Shown here: positions 23,440 through 32,435 of the stretch, piece after piece
Layout of the letters: every line of letters begins with the position of its first letter
Numbering within the stretch: position 1 is the stretch's first letter
NCBI GenBank assembly: GCA_017465505.1
Contig: JAFTWB010000022.1
Span: 1-64,000 of the forward strand
DNA: 64,000 nucleotides
Reading direction: 5' to 3'
DNA from: Clostridia bacterium
Lineage (GTDB): Bacteria > Bacillota > Clostridia > Oscillospirales > Acutalibacteraceae
The notes under the pieces: generated by a model
What the model was told of the DNA's origin: nothing
The model's database searches: none
The model's input: only the letters and a program-made list of their open reading frames with translations
Translations under genes and position numbers: made by a program

Positions 23440-25089
23440 ATGGGTATGATTAAAAAGTACATCAGTGACCTTAAAACCGAGTTTAAGGGTTACAATGTGC
23501 AGAAATTCACAAAAGACCTTACCGCAGGTCTTACCGTTTGTGCCGTTGCCTTGCCTCTGGCTCTTGCTTTTGGCGTATCGGGCGGTGCTACTGCGGCGGC
23601 AGGTATGGTCACTGCTATTGTGGCAGGTATTGTTATCGGTATGCTCTCAGGTGCGTCCTATCAGATTTCAGGTCCTACAGGTGCAATGAGTGCGGTGCTG
23701 ATTTCCATTGTTATGACTTATGAGCTTAAGGGCGTTTTCATTGCCTGTTTCTTGGCAGGTGTGATTATGCTTCTGTGCGGTATTTTCAAGCTGGGCAGAC
23801 TTATAAGCTTCATTCCGTCCTCTGTTATTATGGGCTTTACCTCGGGTATTGCCATTACAATCGCTATGGGTCAGGTGGACAATTTCTTCGGTACAGTCAG
23901 CGAGGGTACAGGTATTATTGATAAAGTTGCGTCTTACTTCAGACTGGGCTTTACTCCCGACCTTACTACCACTCTTATAGCTGTGGGCTCAATGGCTGTT
24001 ATGATTTTCTGGCCCAAAAAGCTTGGTGCCAGAGTGCCTGCTTCTCTTGTGTGTATTATTCTTGCAACTGCCGTGCAGCTTATTTTCGGCTTCGACGTTG
24101 CAGTTGTAGGCGATATCCCTAAGACTCTTTTCCTTTCCGACAGACTGAGCCTTGAGGGAGTTAACCTTGAGATGATTAAAAATCTTGCTTCTCCTATTTT
24201 CACTATTGCGGCTCTGGCGATTATTGAAAGCCTTTTGTGCGGTGCAAGTGCAAGCCGAATGAAGAAAGAGCCCTTTGACGCAGACCGTGAGCTGGTGGCT
24301 CAGGGCGTGGGCAATATGATACTGCCCCTTTTAGGCGGTGTGCCTGCAACTGCGGCTATTGCAAGAACTTCCGTTGCCATTAAATCAGGCGAGCAGACAA
24401 GACTTACCAGTGTGTTCCACTCTGTCTTCCTTCTTGCGGCAATGTTCCTTCTTGGCGGCGTTATGTCAAAGATTCCTCTCTCTGCTCTTGCTGCTGTGCT
24501 TATGGTTACATCCTTTAAGATGAACGAGTGGGATGACATCAAGTTTATCTTCAAGCACAAGTTCAAGACATCCATCAGCCAGTTTTTGCTGACTATGATT
24601 TGCACAGTTGTCTTTGACCTTACTATTGCGATTGTTCTCGGTGTGCTTTACTCTGCTATTATGTATATGGCTCAGTCAGCTCACGTTTCAGTGCATTTCT
24701 CCAACGTTGACCCTGAGAAGCTCAAGGGCAAGCTTGATTGCTCTGAAGAGGATTTCAAGGGCGTTCAGGTGGCTTACGTTACAGGTCCTCTGTACTTTGC
24801 TTCTGCAAGTAAGCTGGAAGCTCAGCTTGAAGAAATCAAAGCTGAAAGCCACACACTGCTCCTTTCTATGCGTGGTGTGCCCAGCATTGACGTTGCAGGT
24901 GCAAAGGTTATGCTTGAGTGTGTTGAGGCTCTTAAGGAAAAAGATGTTACGGTTATGTTCTGCGGTATGACAAAGCGTTCTAAGCTTACCTTAGACCGTG
25001 CAGGCGTAACAGATTTGGTAGGAGAGGACAGCTACTTTGTAAGTGCTGACCTTGCCTTTGTAAAAATTATGGAAGCTTCAAAAGCTTGA
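23440..25089 (+). CDS. SulP/SLC26 family anion transporter with STAS domain
   Basis: A 549-residue permease. The membrane part has about 12-14 helices and begins with the family's DLTAGLTV-type motif (KDLTAGLTVCAVALPLALAF). QISGPTGAMSAVL is the conserved anion-site region. The STAS domain covers about residues 440-545 (VAYVTGPLYFASASKLEAQL, then PSIDVAGAKVMLECVEALKE). SulP proteins move sulfate, bicarbonate or dicarboxylates; the substrate is not evident. GAGGG lies before the ATG at 23440; ATG 23446 is an alternative. No neighbouring carbonic anhydrase or sulfur gene helps with substrate choice. Confidence 0.93.
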   Translation: MGMIKKYISDLKTEFKGYNVQKFTKDLTAGLTVCAVALPLALAFGVSGGATAAAGMVTAIVAGIVIGMLSGASYQISGPTGAMSAVLISIVMTYELKGVFIACFLAGVIMLLCGIFKLGRLISFIPSSVIMGFTSGIAITIAMGQVDNFFGTVSEGTGIIDKVASYFRLGFTPDLTTTLIAVGSMAVMIFWPKKLGARVPASLVCIILATAVQLIFGFDVAVVGDIPKTLFLSDRLSLEGVNLEMIKNLASPIFTIAALAIIESLLCGASASRMKKEPFDADRELVAQGVGNMILPLLGGVPATAAIARTSVAIKSGEQTRLTSVFHSVFLLAAMFLLGGVMSKIPLSALAAVLMVTSFKMNEWDDIKFIFKHKFKTSISQFLLTMICTVVFDLTIAIVLGVLYSAIMYMAQSAHVSVHFSNVDPEKLKGKLDCSEEDFKGVQVAYVTGPLYFASASKLEAQLEEIKAESHTLLLSMRGVPSIDVAGAKVMLECVEALKEKDVTVMFCGMTKRSKLTLDRAGVTDLVGEDSYFVSADLAFVKIMEASKA

Positions 25090-25095
25090 TTTTTC

Positions 25096-25127
25096 ACTCC
25101 TCTTGATTTCTCAAGGGGAGTTTTTTG
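25096..25127 (+). terminator. Terminator of the SulP gene
   Basis: ACTCCTCTTGA and TCAAGGGGAGT form a stem around TTTC, followed by six T. Confidence 0.85.
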
Positions 25128-25166
25128 TATCTTACCACGCAAAAATTACCTCTTACCTTATTTTTT

Positions 25167-25195
25167 AAGACAAAACCTCTTATGTCAGATATAAT
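25167..25195 (+). promoter_or_regulatory. Promoter of the 25242-26506 genes
   Basis: AAGACA (25167-25172) and TATAAT (25190-25195) are 17 bp apart. Confidence 0.6.
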
Positions 25196-25241
25196 AATGA
25201 CAGTCAAGAGAAAACAGAAAAAATTTTGGAGGTAATTTATA

Positions 25242-25439
25242 ATGAAGAACGAAACATTAAGAAAGCTTTTTGATTTTATCAGACTTGTTTTCAAAGCGGT
25301 GGCAACAGCTATGGGCGTTGCGGTTGTTGTAATGAGCATTATGGGCAAAATTGATGTTCAGTCAGCGGTTATGCTTCTCGGTATCGGCCTTGCAGGCTCA
25401 GGTGTGGCGTCTTTGATGACAAAGAAAAACGAAGATTGA
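25242..25439 (+). CDS. Small membrane protein, two helices
   Basis: A 65-residue protein with two hydrophobic segments (about residues 17-33 and 40-58) joined by MGKIDVQ, and charged ends (KNETLRK and TKKNED). A perfect GGAGG site lies before the ATG. It is 20 bp upstream of the Ntn-hydrolase gene and probably cotranscribed with it. Function unknown. Confidence 0.75.
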   Translation: MKNETLRKLFDFIRLVFKAVATAMGVAVVVMSIMGKIDVQSAVMLLGIGLAGSGVASLMTKKNED

Positions 25440-25459
25440 GAAAAGAGAGGTAGAGAAAG

Positions 25460-26506
25460 ATGAAAAAGTGGGTTAAAATTTTGATTATTGTTGTTTCCTC
25501 AGTTCTTGCCCTTACACTTGTTGCGGCAGGCTTTGCAGTGTGGACTTTTGGCGACAATGTAAAGGCCGCTTCAAGTGTGAAAAAGCTGGACGAAAAGCTT
25601 TATTACCTTGAGTTTGAAGGGGACTACGGCTTTCAGCAGTTTTTGAAAGAAGGCGGAGCAGCAAGCGAAGAAGAAATGGCAGAGTACATTATTTCAGTTA
25701 TGTCAGGAGGTTTTTACAAGCCTCAGCTTGAAGAAGTAAAAATGGATTTCGGTTGCAGTACTCTCAGCACAAAGGGCGAGGGCTACAGCCTTATGGGCAG
25801 AAATTACGATTGGCACGGTGAAGCAGGCAATGCTATGATTATCCACACAAAGCCTGATGAGGGCTATGAGTCCTACTCTACCACCTGGCTGGACTTTTTG
25901 GGCTTTGGAGATGGATTTGCACCTGAGGAGTTTTCAGAAAAGTATATGTCCATAGCCGCAGTTTATGTGCCTCTTGACGGCATAAACGAAAAGGGCCTTT
26001 GTGTTGCTGACCTTATGGCAGGAGATGGAGAGGTTACAAAGCAGAAAAGCGAAAAAGCTGACCTTACCACTACCTCTGCAATCCGTATGCTTCTGGACAA
26101 TGCCGCAGACGTGGATGAAGCAATTGAGCTTTTAAGTCAGTGCGATATGAACTCTTCCATCGGTATGGCTCACCACATCTCCATCAGCGACAGAGAGGGT
26201 AACTCTGTGGTTGTGGAGTATGTAGGCGGAGAGATGGTTGTAACTGAAACTGACATAGTTACAAACCATTATCTTGCAGAGGGTGAAAAATTCGGCGTGG
26301 GCAATGAAGAGTCCCACAAGCGTTTTGCAAGAATTGAAGAAGCAAAGGAAAGCGTAAAAAGTGTTGAAGCTATGGCCGATTGTATGGAAAGTGTGTCTTA
26401 TGAAAATGAAACAAAGTGGAGCATAGTTTACGACAAAGAAAATCTTACTATGGATTTTTATAACAGAAGAGATTTCCAAAGCCCCTTGAGCTTTGACTTC
26501 AACTGA
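25460..26506 (+). CDS. Membrane-anchored Ntn hydrolase, choloylglycine/C45-like
   Basis: A 348-residue protein of the linear amide C-N hydrolase clan. A single N-terminal helix (about residues 5-28) anchors it outside the cell. A spacer of about 70 residues ends in MDFG, and the likely nucleophile is Cys99 in FGCSTL. GRNYDW lies 14 residues after the Cys, matching the Cys...GRN.D spacing of bile salt and penicillin V acylases. Other family signs are GINEKGLCVADLM and ITDREGNSVVVEY-like ISDREGNSVVVEY. Enzymes of this clan cut themselves to expose the Cys, so the Gly-Cys bond would be cleaved here. The substrate is unknown; bile salts, acylated amino acids and lactams are all possible. Confidence 0.82.
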   Translation: MKKWVKILIIVVSSVLALTLVAAGFAVWTFGDNVKAASSVKKLDEKLYYLEFEGDYGFQQFLKEGGAASEEEMAEYIISVMSGGFYKPQLEEVKMDFGCSTLSTKGEGYSLMGRNYDWHGEAGNAMIIHTKPDEGYESYSTTWLDFLGFGDGFAPEEFSEKYMSIAAVYVPLDGINEKGLCVADLMAGDGEVTKQKSEKADLTTTSAIRMLLDNAADVDEAIELLSQCDMNSSIGMAHHISISDREGNSVVVEYVGGEMVVTETDIVTNHYLAEGEKFGVGNEESHKRFARIEEAKESVKSVEAMADCMESVSYENETKWSIVYDKENLTMDFYNRRDFQSPLSFDFN

Positions 26507-26546
26507 TGTAAAATAGAGGGAGAAATCCAAGGAGGGTATATAGAAA

Positions 26547-26990
26547 ATGAAGGTACTGTTTGAAAGTGCTCAGGTTACGGAAACCGAGGTGCTTATAAGA
26601 GGCGACATAACCTTAGCAGAGGTAGAGGCTTTGCTGGACTTTGTAAAGGGATATAACGCCAACACAACAAAAAAGCTCCTTCTTCACAGAGATGATGAGC
26701 AGTTTTTGGTTTCTCCCTCGGAGGTTGTTTATATTGAAGCTTCAAACAACAAGGTAGAGGTTGTGACTACCTCTGCTGTGTATGATTCAAAGAAAAAGCT
26801 CTATGAGCTTAAGGAAAGCCTGAGCACAGAGCCCTTTGCCCAGATTAACAAGGGCACTCTGGTAAATATCGATTTTGTAAAGTCTGTTCAGGCGGAATTT
26901 TCGGGAAATTACAGCTTAAGGCTTAAGACAAGTAAAGAAATACTCACTATTTCAAGAAAGTATTTCAAAGAGTTTAAAAGTAAGATTTGA
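26547..26990 (+). CDS. LytTR-domain transcription regulator
   Basis: A 147-residue protein. The C-terminal part is a LytTR DNA-binding domain: VSPSEVVYIEASNNKVEVVT, LYELKESL, FAQINKGTLVNIDFVKSV and ILTISRKYFKEFK are characteristic. There is no receiver domain, so it is not phosphorylated by a kinase. CAAGGAGGG precedes the ATG. It is followed 16 bp later by a DUF3021 membrane protein, a common pair in Firmicutes in which the membrane partner is thought to control the regulator. LytTR proteins bind pairs of direct repeats about two helix turns apart. Confidence 0.92.
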   Translation: MKVLFESAQVTETEVLIRGDITLAEVEALLDFVKGYNANTTKKLLLHRDDEQFLVSPSEVVYIEASNNKVEVVTTSAVYDSKKKLYELKESLSTEPFAQINKGTLVNIDFVKSVQAEFSGNYSLRLKTSKEILTISRKYFKEFKSKI

Positions 26991-27006
26991 TTTGGAGGTT
27001 TTGAAA

Positions 27007-27402
27007 ATGAAAAATATTGGTACAAAAATTTTATTCGCTTGCCTTACAGGCATTGGTATAGGAATCCCCATCACCCTTATTTGTATTATATCGATGGGCG
27101 GCTTTAACGACACTATAAAGGAAATTCTGGTGTGGACTGTTGCCTCGGCTCTTTTTGGTGTTATGTCCGTTGTTACCTTCGGCAACGACAGAATGAACTT
27201 TATACTGGCAACTGTGTTTCATTGCCTGGGTTGTTTTGGAATAACTGTAGCTACCTGTGCAGTTAACGGTTATGCAGATAAAAGCAGCTTCGGATATCTG
27301 CTTCTTATTTTTGTGATTGTTTACGGTGTGCTTTACGGCGGTAGTCTGATTTCTATGAAAATCAACGCCAAGAAAGCAAACGAAGCCCTGAGCAAAAAAT
27401 AA
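27007..27402 (+). CDS. DUF3021 membrane protein
   Basis: A 131-residue protein with four hydrophobic segments in the DUF3021 arrangement (KILFACLTGIGIGIPITLIC at the start, then segments near 45-60, 68-85 and 95-117) and a basic C-terminal end (KINAKKANEALSKK). The ATG at 27007 has GGAGG eight bases upstream. It forms an operon with the LytTR regulator and is presumably its membrane partner. Confidence 0.88.
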   Translation: MKNIGTKILFACLTGIGIGIPITLICIISMGGFNDTIKEILVWTVASALFGVMSVVTFGNDRMNFILATVFHCLGCFGITVATCAVNGYADKSSFGYLLLIFVIVYGVLYGGSLISMKINAKKANEALSKK

Positions 27403-27407
27403 ACAGT

Positions 27408-27445
27408 AAAAGCGTCGTGAGTTTTTAAGTGCTCACGACGCTTTT
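27408..27445. terminator. Bidirectional terminator between convergent genes
   Basis: AAAAGCGTCGTGAG and CTCACGACGCTTTT form a perfect 14-bp stem. It serves both the DUF3021 gene and the opposing patatin gene. Confidence 0.92.
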
Positions 27446-27446
27446 G

Positions 27447-28292
27447 TTAATTAAGATATTCTTTTATTCGGTCTAAGTTTTTTATTGTCTCTTCTCTGCC
27501 TAAGTCATACACCGCTTTAAGAGTTTCGGGGTTTTTCTCCAGTCGCCCGATAGGAAGCTTTTCCTTAGGTCGGATGATGAGCGCTTTGCCCTTCTGCTCC
27601 ATTTCTTCGGCGTACTTAACCTGATTGTTATACAGAATATGGCGGTTTGCCATTGCCTCAACAAGCTTGGGGAATTTTTTCAGCTTAAGCTTCATAAGAG
27701 GTATGAGGCTGTTTTTCTTTTTGATGTAGCCCTTTGCCTGGGTGAGGATAACAAGGTTTTTGTCAAAGCCCTTATTTATGAAAAATTCAAGGGGAATTGA
27801 GCTTGCAATTCCGCCGTCAAGAAGGGTTTTGCCCTGTACCTCAACAGGAGTTGACACCAAGGGCATTGAGGCGGAGGCTCGCATATACATAAGCCCCTCT
27901 TCGTCGGCAGAGTCTATTTTTTTGTAAACCGCCTTACCTGTGTTTATGTCTGTTGCCACAACGAAAAACTCCATAGGATTTTCCTTGAAGGTGTCGTTGT
28001 CGAAAACGTCAAGCTCATTGGGAATTTTATTGTAGCAGAAATCTCTGCCGAACATATCGCCTGTTTTTATGAGAGAACGCAGTGAGCAGTATTGTGGGTC
28101 TTTTATGTACTTCATATTATAGCGGATTGTTCTGCCAATTTGCTTTGACTTGTAATTGCAGCCGAAGACAGCACCTGCGGAAACTCCTACCGCTGCGTCA
28201 AAAGTAATGCCCTGCTCCATAAGCACATCCATAACGCCTGCGGAAAACATACCTCTCATTGCTCCGCCTTCCAGAACCAGACCTCGTTTCAT
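27447..28292 (-). CDS. Patatin-like phospholipase family protein
   Basis: A 281-residue patatin-domain acyl hydrolase. The oxyanion motif is LEGGAMRGMFSAGVMD, the nucleophile elbow is GVSAGAVFG (Ser), and the catalytic Asp is in LLDGGIASSIPLEF (DGG). It belongs to the short YjjU-like group of bacterial patatins. There is no signal peptide, so it acts in the cytoplasm or at the inner membrane face. GGGGTG lies before the ATG. Substrate unknown. Confidence 0.92.
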   Translation of the reverse strand: MKRGLVLEGGAMRGMFSAGVMDVLMEQGITFDAAVGVSAGAVFGCNYKSKQIGRTIRYNMKYIKDPQYCSLRSLIKTGDMFGRDFCYNKIPNELDVFDNDTFKENPMEFFVVATDINTGKAVYKKIDSADEEGLMYMRASASMPLVSTPVEVQGKTLLDGGIASSIPLEFFINKGFDKNLVILTQAKGYIKKKNSLIPLMKLKLKKFPKLVEAMANRHILYNNQVKYAEEMEQKGKALIIRPKEKLPIGRLEKNPETLKAVYDLGREETIKNLDRIKEYLN

Positions 28293-28402
28293 AAATACAC
28301 CCCATTTACAGAATATGATAGAAATTGTACCTCAAATCTTCATTAAAATCAACATATTGATAGTGACAGAAATGACAAAAATGTCAAATTTTCAAAAATC
28401 TA

Positions 28403-28431
28403 TTGACAAAGTAAGGATTTACCAATAATAT
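28403..28431 (+). promoter_or_regulatory. Strong sigma-A promoter of aqpZ
   Basis: TTGACA (28403-28408) and TAATAT (28426-28431) are exactly 17 bp apart. Confidence 0.8.
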
Positions 28432-28494
28432 GTTTTTAGCAACTGTGTCATACTTAGGTTTGTTGCACATTTTTACGAAAGAGGAGATATTGTT

Positions 28495-29163
28495 ATGGAA
28501 AGCATTAAAAAGTATATTGCTGAGTTTATTGGCACATTGGTACTTGTTCTTTTTGCTTGCGGTACTGCCGCTGCTGTAGGTTGTTCTACTGTAGATCCTA
28601 ACGTTAGTTATCTGCTTACTGCCCTTGCATTTGGTTTGGTAATCGTTGCAATGGCTTATTCTATCGGTAACGTTTCAGGTTGTCACATAAATCCTGCAGT
28701 GTCAATTGCTATGCTTGTTTCAGGCAAAATGAATATTAAGGACTTTGTGGGTTATGTAGTTGCTCAGGTGTTGGGTGCTGTTGCAGGCTCTGCACTTTTA
28801 GGCTACTTCTTGGGCTTTGATTGTGGCTTTGGTGCAAACGGACTTTACAACGGCGATATTATAAAGTCACTGGCCATTGAGGTTGTACTCACCTTTGTTT
28901 TTGTTCTTGCCATTTTAGGTGTGACTTCAAAACTTGAGAACAGCAAGGTGGCAGGTATCGTTATCGGTCTTACTCTTACACTGGTACATATCTTCGGTAT
29001 TCACTTTACCGGTACATCTGTAAACCCCGCAAGAAGTCTTGGTCCTGCTATTTTTGCAGGCGGTGAGGCACTTTCAAATGTTTGGGTGTTTATTGTTGCT
29101 CCCTTAGTGGGCGGTGTCCTTGCAGCTTTGGTATATAAGGCTATTGCACCCAAGGCAGAGTAA
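28495..29163 (+). CDS. Aquaporin (MIP family), AqpZ-like
   Basis: A 222-residue channel with six membrane helices and the two half-helix motifs GCHINPAVSIAML and GTSVNPARSLGPA (NPA twice). GTSVNPARS with His at HINPAVS fits the water-selective AqpZ group rather than glycerol facilitators, which carry NPARD in the second motif. FACGTAAAVGCS is the conserved first-helix region. GAGGAG precedes the ATG. Water transport is the likely role; other small solutes cannot be excluded. Confidence 0.93.
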   Translation: MESIKKYIAEFIGTLVLVLFACGTAAAVGCSTVDPNVSYLLTALAFGLVIVAMAYSIGNVSGCHINPAVSIAMLVSGKMNIKDFVGYVVAQVLGAVAGSALLGYFLGFDCGFGANGLYNGDIIKSLAIEVVLTFVFVLAILGVTSKLENSKVAGIVIGLTLTLVHIFGIHFTGTSVNPARSLGPAIFAGGEALSNVWVFIVAPLVGGVLAALVYKAIAPKAE

Positions 29164-29227
29164 ATTTTTATAAACGGTATGACACGAAGATAAATTTTAG
29201 CAAAATCTATTTTGGAGGCAAATTTTT

Positions 29228-29452
29228 ATGGTTTTTGAGAAAGTTAAGGTTATCCTTGCAGAGCAGTTTGACGTTGAGGAGGACGAAATCACATTGGAAA
29301 CAAACCTCGAGGAGGATTTGTCCGCTGATTCCCTTGACGTTGTAGACCTTCTTATGTCTATCGAGGACGAGTTCGAGATTGAGATTCCCGACGAGGAAAT
29401 CGACAACATCAGAACCGTTGCAGAGCTTGTTTCTTACATCGAGAGCAATTAA
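29228..29452 (+). CDS. acpP: Acyl carrier protein
   Basis: A 74-residue acidic acyl carrier protein. The phosphopantetheine serine is in LSADSLDVVDL; the helix IV end reads IPDEEIDNIRTVAELVSYIE. Length and sequence match the fatty-acid ACP type. TTGGAGG lies before the ATG. The usual fab genes are not next to it; it stands between aqpZ and proS with its own terminator. It could also be a second, specialised carrier. Confidence 0.92.
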   Translation: MVFEKVKVILAEQFDVEEDEITLETNLEEDLSADSLDVVDLLMSIEDEFEIEIPDEEIDNIRTVAELVSYIESN

Positions 29453-29462
29453 CTTTTGATTA

Positions 29463-29497
29463 ACACGGCCGAGGGTTAACCCCCTCGGCTTTTTTCA
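29463..29497 (+). terminator. Terminator of acpP
   Basis: GCCGAGGG and CCCTCGGC form a stem, followed by six T. Confidence 0.88.
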
Positions 29498-29513
29498 TTT
29501 TGGCTATTTGGTC

Positions 29514-29542
29514 TTGCATTTGTGATTATGTTTATGTATAAT
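29514..29542 (+). promoter_or_regulatory. Sigma-A promoter of proS
   Basis: TTGCAT (29514-29519) and TATAAT (29537-29542) are 17 bp apart, 31 bp before the start codon. Confidence 0.78.
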
Positions 29543-29573
29543 AAAAGAGTATATGATAAGTGAGGTGCTATTT

Positions 29574-31013
29574 ATGGCAGAGAATAAAAAAATGGTAGAG
29601 GCTATTACCAGCCGTGACGAGGATTTCGCAAAATGGTATACCGACATTGTTAAGAAGGCTGAGCTTGTTGACTATTCAGGCGTTAAGGGCTGTATGGTAA
29701 TAAGACCCTACGGCTACGGTATCTGGGAAAACATCCAGAAGGATTTGGACAGACGCTTTAAGGAAACAGGCGTTGAAAACGTATATATGCCTATGTTTAT
29801 CCCCGAGAGCCTGCTCCAGAAGGAGAAAGACCACGTTGAGGGCTTTGCTCCCGAGTGTGCCTGGGTTACAATAGGCGGCAGCGAAAAGCTTACAGAAAAG
29901 CTTTGTGTTCGTCCCACTTCTGAAACACTTTTCTGCGAGCATTACGCAAAAATCATAAACACTTACAGAGATTTACCCAAGCTTTACAACCAGTGGTGCT
30001 CTGTTGTGCGTTGGGAAAAGACCACAAGACCTTTCCTGAGAACTTCCGAGTTCTTATGGCAGGAAGGCCACACAATGCACGAAACCGCTGAAGAGGCTAT
30101 TGACGAAACCCTTAAAATGCTTAAGGTTTACGAGGATTTCTACCGTGAAACCCTTGCTATCCCTGCAGTTGTCGGCAGAAAGACCGAGAAGGAGAAGTTT
30201 GCAGGTGCAGAGGCTACTTACACCATCGAGCCTATGATGCACAACGGCGTTGCCCTTCAGGGCGGTACTACCCACTATTTCGGCGACGGCTTTGCAAAGA
30301 GCTTCGACATTACATATCAGGGCAGAGATAACAAGCTCCATTACCCCCACCAGACATCCTGGGGTGTTTCCACCCGTATGATTGGTGCAATCATTATGGT
30401 TCACGGTGACGACGACGGACTTGTGCTTCCCCCAAGAGTTGCTCCTGTTCAGGTTGCAATTATTCCTATTGCACAGCATAAGGAAGGCGTGCTTGACAAG
30501 GTTTACGAGGTTGCCGATGTGCTCAAGAAGGATTTCCGTGTTAAGGTTGACGCTTCTGACAAGGCTCCCGGCTGGAAATTCTCTGAATACGAGATGAAGG
30601 GCGTTCCCGTAAGAGTTGAGCTCGGTCCCAAGGACATTGAGAAAAACCAGTGCGTTATCGTAAGAAGAGATAACAGAGAGAAGATTTTTGTTTCTTTAGA
30701 TAACCTTTCAGAAGAAGTTCAGAAGACTCTGGACGCAGTCCACGACGCAATGTACGAGAAGGCTCTCAAGAATATGCAGGAGAAGACCTCTGTTGCTACC
30801 AGCTTCGAAGAGTTTCTTGACATTGCAGAGAACAAGCCCGGATTTATTAAGGCTATGTGGTGCGGTGAGAAAGAGTGCGAAGAAAAGCTCAAGGACGTTA
30901 CAGGTGGCGTAAAGAGCCGCTGTATCCCCTTTGAGGAAGAGCACCTCGCTGACACCTGCGTATGCTGCGGCAAACCTGCAAAACATATGGTTTACTGGGG
31001 CAAGCAGTATTGA
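29574..31013 (+). CDS. proS: Prolyl-tRNA synthetase, archaeal/eukaryal type
   Basis: A 479-residue class II synthetase that charges tRNA-Pro. It is the short type without the bacterial editing insert: it starts with [20 protein letters not shown] and ends with the extra C-terminal domain typical of the archaeal/eukaryal type ([19 protein letters not shown]). Motif 2 lies around [20 protein letters not shown] (including [12 protein letters not shown]) and motif 3 around [20 protein letters not shown]. The ATG at 29574 has GAGGTG upstream. This type is frequent in Clostridia. Confidence 0.96.
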   Translation: MAENKKMVEAITSRDEDFAKWYTDIVKKAELVDYSGVKGCMVIRPYGYGIWENIQKDLDRRFKETGVENVYMPMFIPESLLQKEKDHVEGFAPECAWVTIGGSEKLTEKLCVRPTSETLFCEHYAKIINTYRDLPKLYNQWCSVVRWEKTTRPFLRTSEFLWQEGHTMHETAEEAIDETLKMLKVYEDFYRETLAIPAVVGRKTEKEKFAGAEATYTIEPMMHNGVALQGGTTHYFGDGFAKSFDITYQGRDNKLHYPHQTSWGVSTRMIGAIIMVHGDDDGLVLPPRVAPVQVAIIPIAQHKEGVLDKVYEVADVLKKDFRVKVDASDKAPGWKFSEYEMKGVPVRVELGPKDIEKNQCVIVRRDNREKIFVSLDNLSEEVQKTLDAVHDAMYEKALKNMQEKTSVATSFEEFLDIAENKPGFIKAMWCGEKECEEKLKDVTGGVKSRCIPFEEEHLADTCVCCGKPAKHMVYWGKQY

Positions 31014-31029
31014 TTTAATATGTATTTTA

Positions 31030-31067
31030 ATGGCACTTCTGGTAACAGAAGTGTCATTGTTTTTTTC
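31030..31067 (+). terminator. Terminator of proS
   Basis: ATGGCACTTCTG and CAGAAGTGTCAT form a stem with a GTAA loop, followed by a run of T. Confidence 0.85.
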
Positions 31068-31096
31068 TTGACACCATCAGTTTATTGCAGTAGAAT
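31068..31096 (+). promoter_or_regulatory. Promoter of the broken lipoprotein gene
   Basis: TTGACA (31068-31073) and TAGAAT (31091-31096) are 17 bp apart. Confidence 0.7.
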
Positions 31097-31128
31097 TTAA
31101 TTGAAAATATAGCAAACGGGGGATTTTT

Positions 31129-31737
31129 ATGAAAAAAGTTTTTTGTATTATTTTATCTGTACTCTTTATTTTTTCTCTTTCAGCTTGTAAAGAAAATCAA
31201 AGGAATTTGCAGGAAAAAGAAACACAACCTGCTTCTGTAAACGAAAATCCTTCCCATGATTTCTTGGGTAAGTATATTTTTGCCAGCGGTGCAGGGTCTT
31301 GGGGAAATGTTCTGAATCTGAACAGCGACGGCAGTTTCGAAGGCAATTTCAGCGATACCGATACGGTGAGCAGTACAGACGAGCAGCCTTACAATGTGTT
31401 TAACTATCATTGTAAATACAGTGGAAAATTTGAAATAGAAAAAGGCGATAATGATTATACATATTACTTAACTCTGACATAGCTTGTGACCGAAAAACCC
31501 ATAGGCGAAGAATGGGCAGAGGATAAAATCAAGTATGTAGTTACCCACCCCAGAGGAATAGAGGACTGCAAGGAGTTTGTTCTTTATACACCCGACGCAC
31601 CTGTAGATGAGCTACCTGAGGAATTCTTAAGCTGGTGCTATGCTTTGAAGCCCTTGGATGAGAACACATCCGAAACCCTTACCTGCTACGGCATTATGAA
31701 TACACAAACCAACATCGGCTTTTTCAGACACGATTAA
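31129..31737 (+). pseudogene. Lipoprotein gene split by an in-frame TAG codon
   Basis: The frame begins with a lipoprotein signal ending FSLSAC and runs to TAG at 31480-31482, then continues in the same frame without break to 31737, giving 202 codons. Both halves read as one protein: GKYIFASGAGSWGNVLNLNS and GSFEGNFSDTDT in the first, GIEDCKEFVLYTPDAPVDEL and PEEFLSWCYAL in the second. This resembles a common Clostridia lipoprotein family of about 200 residues and unknown role. A nonsense mutation is the simplest reading. TAG is a real stop elsewhere in the window (for example at 32346). A 117-residue truncated lipoprotein may still be made. Confidence 0.7.
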
Positions 31738-31738
31738 C

Positions 31739-31769
31739 AAAAAACGGAAGTGGCGACACTTCCGTTTTT
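31739..31769. terminator. Terminator after the broken lipoprotein gene
   Basis: AAAACGGAAGTG and CACTTCCGTTTTT form a 12-bp stem with a GCGA loop. Confidence 0.88.
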
Positions 31770-31815
31770 CTCATAGGTATGATAGAATATTATCATCAGA
31801 GTATTGGAGGTTGCT

Positions 31816-32346
31816 ATGTATATATATGCAGTAAGGCACGGAGAAACAGAATATAACGTACAGTACCGAATCTGCGGATTAACAGATTTGGAACTGACCG
31901 AAAATGGTTTTAGACAGGCAAAAACATTGGCGGAAAAAGCCGTGGATAAAAATATAGATTTGATTATTTCGTCGCCTCTGAAAAGGGCTGTGTCAACAAG
32001 CAACATAATCGCCGAAAAATTAAAAGTGCCTGTGGTTATTGATAACAGACTTATTGAACAGAATTACGGAATATACGAAGGCAAAGACAGGTTTGACGAG
32101 GGTTTTCTCAACAATAAAAGGAATTTTGCTTTCAGATATCCTGAGGGTGAATCTATGTTGCAGGTGGCTTACAGGGTTTACGGATTGATTGAAGAAATCA
32201 AGGAAAAACACGCAGACAAAAATGTCCTCTTGGTTTGTCACGGCGGTGTTTGTCGAATTATAAATACTTATTTTCGAGATATGACCAACGACGAGTTTGT
32301 AAAGTATTCTCAGGTCAATTGCGGAATAGAAGAGTACAAGCTTTAG
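31816..32346 (+). CDS. Histidine phosphatase (phosphoglycerate mutase-like)
   Basis: A 176-residue histidine phosphatase. The catalytic motif AVRHGETEYN (RHG) is at the N-terminus, SPLKRAVSTS carries the second Arg, and LLVCHGGVCR carries the second His. The short length and motif pattern fit broad-specificity phosphatases (PhoE, CobC-like) rather than true phosphoglycerate mutase. The ATG at 31816 is preceded by GGAGG at five bases. The gene ends with TAG at the expected family length. Confidence 0.9.
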   Translation: MYIYAVRHGETEYNVQYRICGLTDLELTENGFRQAKTLAEKAVDKNIDLIISSPLKRAVSTSNIIAEKLKVPVVIDNRLIEQNYGIYEGKDRFDEGFLNNKRNFAFRYPEGESMLQVAYRVYGLIEEIKEKHADKNVLLVCHGGVCRIINTYFRDMTNDEFVKYSQVNCGIEEYKL

Positions 32347-32362
32347 TAAAAGGTGTTTGTAC

Positions 32363-32405
32363 AGAACCGGTTCTACTTGATATCTGGTTTTTATCGTGAT
32401 AAAAT
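32363..32405 (+). promoter_or_regulatory. Promoter with AGAACCGGTTCT palindrome
   Basis: TTGATA (32377-32382) and TAAAAT (32400-32405) are 17 bp apart. A perfect 12-bp palindrome, AGAACCGGTTCT (32363-32374), ends 2 bp before the -35 box. It could bind an activator or repressor of the nuclease gene. Confidence 0.55.
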
Positions 32406-32435
32406 TAACTTATTAAGGTTGATAGGTGATTATGT

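Noticed and set aside
31129..31737. TAG read as an amino acid by code change
   Set aside because: Other genes in the window end at TAG at their normal family length, for example the histidine phosphatase at 32346, so TAG is a stop here.
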